Below the pieces are notes generated by a model. It was not told the origin of the DNA, made no database searches, and saw only the letters and a list, made by a program, of their open reading frames with translations. Both the position numbers and the translations under genes were made by a program. This document shows, in pieces, positions 45,901 to 53,543 of a stretch of DNA of 64,000 bases. Origin of the DNA: Polluticaenibacter yanchengensis (GTDB taxonomy: Bacteria; Bacteroidota; Bacteroidia; Chitinophagales; Chitinophagaceae); the NCBI GenBank assembly GCA_027854065.1, contig JAQGEF010000010.1, positions 93,697 through 157,696 of the forward strand. Direction: 5' to 3'. The number at the start of each line of letters is the position of its first letter. The stretch's first letter is position 1.

Positions 45901-46445
45901 CAACTTTTATTAATCATTATATTGCTTAAATGAACAAAATACTGTTCGGGCAATAGCATCATCTAAGTACTTAGATTTGATACGGAAATAGTGATATAGA
46001 TATAACGCAATTTGTATAAAGCGGCCATAAGCCATTCCTTAATGCGAACGCTCAACACACATGTAAACTTATATTGCCTATGTTGATAGCACTTGCAGCG
46101 AGGTTTAACACCGTTTTACAGTATCCGCAAGCAGAAATGTGGGCAACATTAAAATGCTATCATACATTATATAAATTATTCTTTTGCTCAAATCCTGTTG
46201 AAATATAAGGTTAAATGCCTTTTTGTTGAAAAGAGTTTAAGTATATTACTACTTTGTTGTTATTTAATCAACTTGTTTGTTGCGTTCAATTGGTAGGCAA
46301 AAAACAGTATTTTTGTCGTATTGAAATTTAAGCTTTTTGATGACAGAAAGTTTTTATTTTGCGTTTGCTTATACTATGAACCTCTTTGAAGGAATGGATG
46401 ATTTTTACATTGATTGAGGCGTTTAACAGGCAATAAAATGTTGAA
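45901..46445. other. Gene-free segment between inverted repeats
   Basis: 545 bp with no credible gene, transposase or invertase. A -7-like TATTTTTG is at 46308-46315 and a 25-codon ATG ORF at 46340-46417, which I do not recognise. Nothing else is supported. Confidence 0.5.
46308..46315 (+). promoter_or_regulatory. Possible -7 element pointing at the mutase gene
   Basis: TATTTTTG matches TAnnTTTG; the nearest TTTG (46276-46279) is 28 bases upstream, longer than the usual ~20. It lies inside the segment bounded by the inverted repeats and would read towards the gene at 46670. Confidence 0.25.
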
Positions 46446-46605
46446 GGGCTGCGGTATGCGTTGGTGGCGAGGAACGAGCCAGTGTATTTTTTGCAGGACC
46501 AATGAGCGCTATATCACCAGAAGTCAATCCTGCAAAAATACACCGAGCGTAGCGGAGCCATAAGCACGCCGGACCAATGCCGGTTAGAATAGTAAAAGCA
46601 GACAG
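46446..46605 (-). repeat. Family A repeat copy 5 (right arm of an inverted pair)
   Basis: Reverse-oriented copy of the element at 45716-45900, carrying the same core and the same TGCAGGA/TCCTGCA hairpin. It ends ~65 bp before the mutase start, next to an ATACCGGTCGGTAT palindrome. Confidence 0.8.
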
Positions 46606-46669
46606 CCCCGGATAAAATATACCGGTCGGTATTAACAGATAATTGCCAAAATAGTACAAAATTGAAAGT

Positions 46670-48643
46670 ATGGTAAAAGAAGCCTTACAAAAAAAATACG
46701 ATGAGCTTGCCAGGGATTTGCATCCACATGTGAAAGTGTTGCTGGATGAATGGAAAAGTTTGCAGGAAAAATATAGTAAAGACGAATTTGAATATACCGT
46801 TCGAGGTAAAGTTATTAAACAAAGTTTAAGCACCAGGTCTTTAAGTGGTACACGCATACCTAAAGTATCGATGCCGAAGTTTACCGATTGGAAGAACATT
46901 GTGCGCTGGCGGCTGCAGGAGAACTTACCTGGTGAGTTTCCCTATACCGCAGGTGTGTTTGAACTGAAGCGGACAGGCGAAGACCCGACCCGTATGTTTG
47001 CGGGGGAGGGAGGTCCTGAGCGCACGAATGTCCGTTTTCACTATGTGAGTGCCGGTTTGCCGGCTAAACGCCTGAGTACGGCTTTTGATAGTGTTACCCT
47101 TTACGGCCAGGACCCGGCATTGCGTCCTGATATATACGGGAAAGTAGGCAATAGCGGTGTAAGTATTGCTACGGTGGATGATGCCAAGAAATTATACTGT
47201 GGTTTTGATCTGTGTAACCCGCTGACATCGGTAAGTATGACCATCAACGGGCCGGCGCCGATGTTGCTGGCATTTTTTATGAATGCCGCTATAGACCAGG
47301 AATGTGAAAAGTACATTGAGGCGAACCAGCTATGGCACCTGGCAGAAGCTGCTTTTAAGAAAAAATACCCGGGTGGAAACAGGCCGGTATATAATAACCT
47401 GAATGAGAACGGGCAATCTGTAAACCTGCCGGTTTTAGAAAACGGAAAGGTATTGGGGTTACAATTGTTAGGCTTAAGCGGTGATGAAGTACTGCCGGAA
47501 GAGGTGTATGCGGGCTTAAAACAACAGGCATTGTCGCAGGTACGCGGTACTGTGCAGGCAGATATTTTAAAAGAAGACCAGGCACAGAATACCTGCATTT
47601 TCAGTACCGAATTTGCACTGAAATTAATGGGGGATGTGCAGGAGTATTTTATTGAGCAAAACGTGCGTAATTTTTATAGTGTCAGCATTAGCGGCTACCA
47701 TATAGCAGAAGCAGGCGCAAATCCTATTACACAACTGGCGTTCACTTTAGCAAACGGCTTTACTTACGTGGAATATTACCTGAGCCGCGGCATGAATATA
47801 GATGATTTTGCGCCAAACCTGTCTTTCTTCTTCAGCAATGGCATGGACCCTGAATACAGTGTGATAGGCAGGGTAGCAAGAAGAATCTGGGCCAAGACCA
47901 TTAAGGATGTTTATAAAGGTAATGAACGCAGTCAGAAACTGAAATATCATATACAAACCAGTGGTCGCAGCCTGCACGCGCAGGAGATCGATTTCAATGA
48001 TATCCGGACATCATTACAGGCATTGTATGCTATTTATGATAACTGCAATAGTTTACATACGAATGCTTATGATGAAGCTATTACCACCCCAACCGAAGAA
48101 AGTGTGCGGAGGGCAATGGCTATCCAGCTCATTATAAATAAGGAATTGGGAACGGCCAAAATAGAAAATGTATTGCAGGGCAGCTTTGCCATAGAGGAGC
48201 TGACAGATTTAGTAGAGGAAGCCGTGATGATGGAATTTGACAGGATATCGGAACGTGGCGGTGTGCCTGGCGCTATGGAGCGGATGTATCAGCGCAATAA
48301 AATCCAGGAAGAGAGTATGTATTATGAAATGCAGAAACATACCGGGGAACTGCCGATTATTGGGGTGAATACTTTCTTGAGCAAAGATGGCAGCCCGACA
48401 ATTTTGCCAAATGAAGTGATAAGAAGTTCTGAAGCAGAAAAACAACAACAGATAAAAAATGTTGAAGCATTCTGGGAGCGTAATAATCAGACTGCCGCAG
48501 CGGCGATAGAAAAGCTGAAACGGGTAGCTGTTAATAACGGTAATTTATTTGAAGAACTGATGACTACTGTAAAATACTGCAGTCTGGGACAAATAACCAA
48601 TGCGCTGTTCGAAGTTGGCGGACAGTACAGACGGAATATGTAA
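46670..48643 (+). CDS. Isobutyryl-CoA mutase-like catalytic subunit (C-terminal half of IcmF type)
   Basis: 657 aa. Residues 1-85 correspond to the linker that follows the G domain in fused IcmF; ~85-625 form the B12-mutase TIM barrel. Pocket residues equivalent to Tyr89 and Arg207 of methylmalonyl-CoA mutase are Phe110 ([10 protein letters not shown]) and Gln306 ([10 protein letters not shown]), the isobutyryl-CoA mutase pair; the catalytic histidine is His344 ([11 protein letters not shown]). It should interconvert isobutyryl-CoA and n-butyryl-CoA, but has no B12-binding domain of its own. That domain, with the G-protein, is encoded at 40270-41628 on the opposite strand. The two together are 1109 aa, close to the length of fused IcmF. 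Usual automated label: methylmalonyl-CoA mutase large subunit. Flanked upstream by an inverted-repeat pair and downstream by a strong terminator. Confidence 0.9.
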   Translation: MVKEALQKKYDELARDLHPHVKVLLDEWKSLQEKYSKDEFEYTVRGKVIKQSLSTRSLSGTRIPKVSMPKFTDWKNIVRWRLQENLPGEFPYTAGVFELKRTGEDPTRMFAGEGGPERTNVRFHYVSAGLPAKRLSTAFDSVTLYGQDPALRPDIYGKVGNSGVSIATVDDAKKLYCGFDLCNPLTSVSMTINGPAPMLLAFFMNAAIDQECEKYIEANQLWHLAEAAFKKKYPGGNRPVYNNLNENGQSVNLPVLENGKVLGLQLLGLSGDEVLPEEVYAGLKQQALSQVRGTVQADILKEDQAQNTCIFSTEFALKLMGDVQEYFIEQNVRNFYSVSISGYHIAEAGANPITQLAFTLANGFTYVEYYLSRGMNIDDFAPNLSFFFSNGMDPEYSVIGRVARRIWAKTIKDVYKGNERSQKLKYHIQTSGRSLHAQEIDFNDIRTSLQALYAIYDNCNSLHTNAYDEAITTPTEESVRRAMAIQLIINKELGTAKIENVLQGSFAIEELTDLVEEAVMMEFDRISERGGVPGAMERMYQRNKIQEESMYYEMQKHTGELPIIGVNTFLSKDGSPTILPNEVIRSSEAEKQQQIKNVEAFWERNNQTAAAAIEKLKRVAVNNGNLFEELMTTVKYCSLGQITNALFEVGGQYRRNM

Positions 48644-48664
48644 CCTTAAATGGTAAAAAAGATG

Positions 48665-48698
48665 AAAGTGCCTGCAGATACTAAAATGCAGGCACTTT
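48665..48698 (+). terminator. Terminator of the mutase gene
   Basis: A 12-bp perfect stem (AAAGTGCCTGCA) with a 10-base loop and a T6 run, 22 bp beyond the stop. Confidence 0.93.
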
Positions 48699-48867
48699 TT
48701 TGTTATTATCTTAAAGTATTTGTTAAAGTTAAGTAAACCAATTACTTAAATAGTTTTAAGAATTTATTAATTCCCGTAATCGAAAGATTTTTAATAAAAG
48801 AACATCTAATTTGGCATAGTCCGGTATTTATTCGGAATCAGGTTTCTTTTTTATTAATGATAAATGT

Positions 48868-51258
48868 GTGATTGTGGTTAGATTATTATTGCTTTCTATT
48901 GTATTGCTTTTTGCCGGTAAAACTGGTTTTTCTCAAAACATAAGTGTTAAAGGTAACGTAACCGATAATGATGGTAAAGCGGTGCCTTTTGCGGGTATTA
49001 CCATAAAACAATTACCGGATTCGACAATAGTAAAGGATACGCTGACCAATGAGGACGGACATTTTGAAATAAAGTTGCCCGGGAAAAATTATGTACTGAT
49101 TGCCACGTTTTTAGGTGCGGAATCGGCGCCATATCCTTTGAAAAAGGGACTTCCGGTAATTGACCTGGGAAACATTAAATTATTGGCCCCGAAAGAAGAA
49201 CTGGAAACAGTTGTTATACAAGGCAGACGTAAAAGTACCTTCGAATTTAAATTAGATAAGCGCGTTTTTAATGTGGGTGATGATGTTGGCAGCGCGGCAG
49301 GCAATGCAACAGAGGTATTAGAAAATATACCGTCCGTTACGGTGGATGGTGAGGGTAATGTAAGCTTAAGAGGCAGCCAGAATGTGCGCATCCTGGTAAA
49401 TGGAAGGCCGTCAAGCCTGGTAAAAGACGGCAACGCTCTTCAGAACCTTCAAAGCAATATGATAGAGCGGATTGAAGTGATTACGAACGCATCTGCCCGT
49501 TATGAAGCAGAGGGGGATGTCGGCATCATTAACATCATTCTTAAGAAAAATGTACAACTGGGACTGAACGGCTCTGTTACTGCTAATACAGGGTACAATC
49601 CCCAGGCAGGAGTAGGTGTGAACCTTAACTACAGGAAAAATAAAGTCAACTATTTTACAAATATATCTGCCAATTATCGGGAACATCCGGGTACCAGTAA
49701 TACCTATCAGCGATTTAGCAATGCAGATACCAGTTTTATATATAACCAGGATTATAAGCATACACGAATCAACCGCCGGTTGAATGGTTTGTTTGGTGCA
49801 GACATTTTCTTTAATGACTATAATTCACTGACAGCTTCGTTTATGGCAGAAGGCGGGCATGGTAATCAATATACCGGCAGAACTTACCAGGATTTCGATT
49901 TCTCCAGTGTAAAAACCGGGGAGACGAATCGTTATGAAAGTATGCGTGAAAAGGAGATTGCTTTTGAAAGCTCCTTGAACTATAAAAAGACATTTAAGAA
50001 CAAACCGGGTATGGAATGGATCAGCCAGGTAAACTGGAACTTTGAGGATGAGAATGAAAGTTCGGACTATACACAGGATTATTCAACGCCTAACAGTGCA
50101 ACTGATTTTGAAAAATCGCAGGTAATCAGTAAAGAAAAGAATATCATCATCCAGTCTGATTTTGTAAAACCGCTGGGAGAAGAAGGTAAATTGGAATTTG
50201 GGGTGCGTGCCGGTATTCGCCGGATAGATAATGAATTTACGTATAGTCAGCTTTTGGGCAGTGACTGGCACTATCCTACACAGTTTAACGACCAGTACAA
50301 GTATAACGAAAATGTATATGCCGGTTATGCGGCTTATTCTAACCAGTTTAATAAATTTGGTGTGCTTGCCGGTTTACGTGCAGAATATTCAGATATTACA
50401 ACAGAGCAGAAATCCAGTACCGCTAACAATAGCAACCGAGATTACCTGAATTTATTTCCAAGCGCCACTATTTCCTATTCATTAACGAACCGGAATAAAC
50501 TACAGGCAAGTTACAGCCGCCGTATCCGCCGCCCCGGCCAGTGGGATCTGTTGCCGTTTACTAAGTTTGGTGATAACAGGGAAATCAGGAATGGTAACCC
50601 GCTATTGAACCCGGAGTTCACGGATTCCTATGAATTAAGCCACTTAAGTAACTGGAATAAAGGCAGTTTCCTGGTAAGTGTTTATCATCGCCATAAGACC
50701 GATGTTATAGAACGCATTACTGAAATTGATGAAAACGGTATTCTCAGGATCATTCCTCAAAATTTATCAGTAGAAAACTCTTATGGTTTAGAAACTAACC
50801 TGAACTATGATTTCATCAAGTGGTTCCGGATGAGCACCAATTTTAATTTCTTCCGTGCTATTACAGATGGTGAATATAAAGGCCAGGATTTTAAGGCGGA
50901 TACTTATACCTGGACGAACAGGACAACATTGAATTTTACTGTAAATAAATGGCGCGCCCAGACGGCGTTTAACTATGCGGCTCCCAGGAAAAATACACAA
51001 GGTAAAACATTAGCGATGTACCATATGGATGCCGGTATTTCCCGTACTATTATGAATGGAAAAGCGAATGTGGTAATGAACGTACGTGATGTGTTCAATA
51101 CCCGCAAATGGCGCAATATCCGTAACACGCCTGAGCTTTACTCCAGGAACGAAATGCAATGGCGTCCACGGTCATTTACTTTAAGTATCAACCTGCGTAT
51201 TAATCAAAAAATTGACACTAAAAAGGATCTGTTTAAAGAAGATGGCGGAGAAGGCTAG
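48868..51258 (+). CDS. Outer membrane beta-barrel protein, TonB-receptor-like (1)
   Basis: 796 aa with a GTG start at 48868; no in-frame ATG is available before the signal peptide (ends TGFSQ, about residue 23), and another GTG lies two codons on. A carboxypeptidase-regulatory-like domain (~25-105) precedes a plug-like region (VLENIPSVTVDGEGNVSLRG, then VRILVNGRPSSL and IIRKK-like GIINIILKK) and a long 14-to-22-strand type barrel with SYSRRIRRPGQWDLLPF. These belong to the outer-membrane beta-barrel family related to TonB-dependent receptors. The substrate is unknown. It is a paralogue of the 810-aa gene at 53544. Confidence 0.88.
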   Translation: MIVVRLLLLSIVLLFAGKTGFSQNISVKGNVTDNDGKAVPFAGITIKQLPDSTIVKDTLTNEDGHFEIKLPGKNYVLIATFLGAESAPYPLKKGLPVIDLGNIKLLAPKEELETVVIQGRRKSTFEFKLDKRVFNVGDDVGSAAGNATEVLENIPSVTVDGEGNVSLRGSQNVRILVNGRPSSLVKDGNALQNLQSNMIERIEVITNASARYEAEGDVGIINIILKKNVQLGLNGSVTANTGYNPQAGVGVNLNYRKNKVNYFTNISANYREHPGTSNTYQRFSNADTSFIYNQDYKHTRINRRLNGLFGADIFFNDYNSLTASFMAEGGHGNQYTGRTYQDFDFSSVKTGETNRYESMREKEIAFESSLNYKKTFKNKPGMEWISQVNWNFEDENESSDYTQDYSTPNSATDFEKSQVISKEKNIIIQSDFVKPLGEEGKLEFGVRAGIRRIDNEFTYSQLLGSDWHYPTQFNDQYKYNENVYAGYAAYSNQFNKFGVLAGLRAEYSDITTEQKSSTANNSNRDYLNLFPSATISYSLTNRNKLQASYSRRIRRPGQWDLLPFTKFGDNREIRNGNPLLNPEFTDSYELSHLSNWNKGSFLVSVYHRHKTDVIERITEIDENGILRIIPQNLSVENSYGLETNLNYDFIKWFRMSTNFNFFRAITDGEYKGQDFKADTYTWTNRTTLNFTVNKWRAQTAFNYAAPRKNTQGKTLAMYHMDAGISRTIMNGKANVVMNVRDVFNTRKWRNIRNTPELYSRNEMQWRPRSFTLSINLRINQKIDTKKDLFKEDGGEG

Positions 51259-51292
51259 ATGAACAGGTTTTAAACTAATATATGCATGTATG

Positions 51293-51333
51293 AAAATGTG
51301 TTGCGGGAAAATCAAATGCCGGCAACACATTTT
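51293..51333. terminator. Terminator after the first barrel gene
   Basis: AAAATGTGTTGC / GCAACACATTTT stem followed by a T-run, 34 bp after the stop at 51258. It also faces the end of the minus-strand pseudogene. Confidence 0.85.
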
Positions 51334-51355
51334 TTACTGGAATGACCCGGGTGCT

Positions 51356-51720
51356 TCAATACTTTTTCATGGCCTTTAAATAGACAATTAATTCTTTAGG
51401 CCGGTCTGTTTGTATAATGGTGGCGCCCTGTTTTATCAGCTAGCCCCAGACAGCATCAGGTTAGTTTTCTTCTACTGCAAGTTCATCATCGATGCCTCCC
51501 CATAAACTATTGAACCAAAGTTTTATATTCCTCTCTTTTAGTACTGATAGGGATTTTTTTATATCAGATCTGTCTTTATAGGTAATTTCAACGGACGAGA
51601 TTTGATTTGTGATCTGTTTTATATCCGGTACCTCTTTTACAACCTTACTATCATTGATATTACAAATTGGCATAAAGACTGCAAACAGGCAGTATGCATG
51701 AAGTAATCGCTATGAAATTA
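51356..51720 (-). pseudogene. Decayed glycerophosphodiester phosphodiesterase C-terminal remnant
   Basis: The minus strand from ~51720 to 51356 translates in one frame as a GDPD-like C-terminus: EVPDIKQITNQISSVEITY, then NIKLWFNSLWGGIDDELAVE, then a stop, PDAVWG, a second stop, and LIKQGATIIQTDRPKELIVY ending AMKKY before a true stop. The fragment carries the LWFNSLW and GATIIQTDRP phrases of the family but no catalytic N-terminal half. Two in-frame stops (at ~51462 and ~51441) and the missing 5' two thirds show it is a pseudogene. An upstream stop lies near 51709. Confidence 0.75.
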
Positions 51721-51789
51721 TAAGCACGATCACCTGGTATCCGGTATTTTAGCATCACATTTAAAACTTTGGCATTATCTTGCAACGAC

Positions 51790-52896
51790 ATGTTCAGGTT
51801 TCAGCAGCTTCATTTGGTACAGTATAAAAACTATATGTTTAAAAATTTTGAGTTTAAACATAAAGTAATAGGTATATGCGGTGCAAATGGTATTGGTAAA
51901 ACCAATATTTTAGATGCCATTTGGTACCTCTGTTTTACTAAAAGCTATTTTACAGCTATTGACGGTCGCATCGCTTATACACCTAACCAGGGGTTCAGGA
52001 TAGACGGTAAGTGCAGTATTAATAATCAGGCTGTTAATGCTGTAGCTATATTAAGAGAAACCGGCAAAAAGGAATTCTCTGTCAATAATGATCTTTACAC
52101 CAGGTTAAGCAGTCATATAGGCAAAATGCCAGCAGTAATGGTTGCACCGGACGATGTGATTATTATTACCGGTGGCAGCGAGGAACGTCGGAAAATGATA
52201 GATACATTAATCTGCCAGATAGACGAAACCTATATGCAGCAGTTAATGGCCTATAATAAAATTTTACTGCAACGCAATGCGCTTTTAAAGCAGTTTTCAG
52301 AAACCGGGTTTACAGATAATGCTTTGTTGCATATTATCAATACACAATTAATTACAGCCGGCAGCTACGTCTATAAGTTGCGTAAGGACTTTTTACCGGC
52401 TTACCTGGAACGCATCAATAAGCACTATCAACAGATATCCGGCTCCAATGAACAGTTAGAACTGTCTTACGATACGCCTTTAGATGTTTTTAATTCAAAA
52501 AGTGAGCAGGACGCTTTTGAGCTTTTATTTGCTCAGAATCATTCGCGTGACCTGGCAATGCAGCGTACGAACGGCGGGATTCATAAGGATGATATCAAGT
52601 TTCTTTTAGATGGTATGCCATTTAAGCAAATCGCTTCGCAGGGACAACGCAAAAGTTTGCTGTTTGCTATCAGGCTTACTGAATATGAATTGCTCCAGGA
52701 ATATAAAGGCTTTGCGCCTGTTTTATTGCTGGATGATGTGTTTGAGAAACTGGACGAGCAACGGATGGCAAACCTGCTTCTGGATGTTTGCGTAAAAAAG
52801 CAAGGGCAGGTTTTTATAACGGACACACACAAGGGCCGCCTGGAAGCGCATTTGCAAAATGTAGGTTGTGACTATGAAATTATCGAGCTGGTTTAA
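51790..52896 (+). CDS. recF: DNA replication and repair protein RecF
   Basis: 368 aa from the ATG at 51790; an in-frame TTG seven codons earlier is unlikely. RecF is an SMC/ABC-type ATPase that loads RecA onto gapped DNA with RecO and RecR. Walker A is GANGIGKTN (residues ~32-40), the ABC-type signature region is SQGQRKSLLFAIRL near 290, and Walker B follows as VLLLDDVFEKLD near 320. The N-terminal LHLVQYKNY phrase is also typical. The DUF721 gene begins 27 bp downstream, a common pairing in bacteria. The length is normal. Confidence 0.96.
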   Translation: MFRFQQLHLVQYKNYMFKNFEFKHKVIGICGANGIGKTNILDAIWYLCFTKSYFTAIDGRIAYTPNQGFRIDGKCSINNQAVNAVAILRETGKKEFSVNNDLYTRLSSHIGKMPAVMVAPDDVIIITGGSEERRKMIDTLICQIDETYMQQLMAYNKILLQRNALLKQFSETGFTDNALLHIINTQLITAGSYVYKLRKDFLPAYLERINKHYQQISGSNEQLELSYDTPLDVFNSKSEQDAFELLFAQNHSRDLAMQRTNGGIHKDDIKFLLDGMPFKQIASQGQRKSLLFAIRLTEYELLQEYKGFAPVLLLDDVFEKLDEQRMANLLLDVCVKKQGQVFITDTHKGRLEAHLQNVGCDYEIIELV

Positions 52897-52923
52897 CATT
52901 TTTTCTGCAACTTTACATCAGTT

Positions 52924-53205
52924 ATGGCTACAGCAAGTATGGGTGAGGCTCTCAAAGCCTATTTGGAAAAAAGCAAATTAAAATATGGAATGCGCACTCA
53001 GGAAATCTCTGAAGTGTGGGAGCAAATTATGGGTAAAACCATTGCCAAGTACACCAAAAAAATTCAGATAGCCAATAAAAAACTGATTATAACCACACCG
53101 GTAGCTCCTTTAAAGCAGGAAATAAAATATCAGAAGCCACAAATTATCCAGCGCATCAATGAGCATTTTGGAGAAGAAGTGATTACAGATGTAATCGTCT
53201 ATTAG
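52924..53205 (+). CDS. DUF721 (DciA-like) domain protein
   Basis: 93 aa. It matches the DUF721 family, whose member DciA helps load the replicative helicase in bacteria without DnaC. Features: MGEALKAYLEKSKLKYGM helix, WEQIMGKTIAKYTKKI and the C-terminal KQEIKYQKPQIIQRINEHFG. It lacks the long C-terminal tail of full DciA, so the helicase-loading role is inference. It follows recF by 27 bp, probably in one operon. Confidence 0.85.
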   Translation: MATASMGEALKAYLEKSKLKYGMRTQEISEVWEQIMGKTIAKYTKKIQIANKKLIITTPVAPLKQEIKYQKPQIIQRINEHFGEEVITDVIVY

Positions 53206-53543
53206 CAATGCAATAGCATTGGATTTAAAACTAATAATATCATCGTCTTATACCAATATCAACCATTCTTCATGTCTGTATGAAATTACAATAAAGACCT
53301 TTTTTAATTGATTCTTAATTAAATAGCTAATTAATTGCTGCTTGAGAATTGTTAGCTGTTGTAGTGATTGAATACAGGATACTGATAAATTATGGACGTC
53401 CCTGTAATTTTTTATAAAATCTCCGCTCATATTTTTAACTTTTAGCAACGTTTTTACCAATCATCATGGTTCAATTGCTATTCATCACAATTTGATTGCA
53501 AATGATGGATAATGCAGACATCTTTGCTTCACATAAAACACAC
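53206..53543. other. Gene-free stretch, nothing recognised
   Basis: 338 bp, AT-rich. No exact TAnnTTTG promoter, terminator or repeat is seen. A minus-strand 70-codon frame (53248-53460) has no recognisable features. Confidence 0.5.

Noticed and set aside
45714-45929. A 71-codon plus-strand frame with the phrase LWLRYARCIFAG
   Set aside because: It is a translation of the family A repeat; the inverted copy at 46423-46899 gives a similar peptide only over the repeat and then diverges.
46423-46899. A 158-codon minus-strand frame overlapping the start of the mutase gene
   Set aside because: It is antisense to conserved mutase sequence and otherwise made of repeat DNA; no recognisable domain.
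46670-48643. Label as methylmalonyl-CoA mutase
   Set aside because: The substrate-pocket residues are Phe110 and Gln306, not the Tyr and Arg of methylmalonyl-CoA mutase.
53248-53460. A 70-codon minus-strand frame between the DUF721 and barrel genes
   Set aside because: No motif, no promoter match, biased Leu/Ile/Lys composition as expected for AT-rich non-coding DNA.
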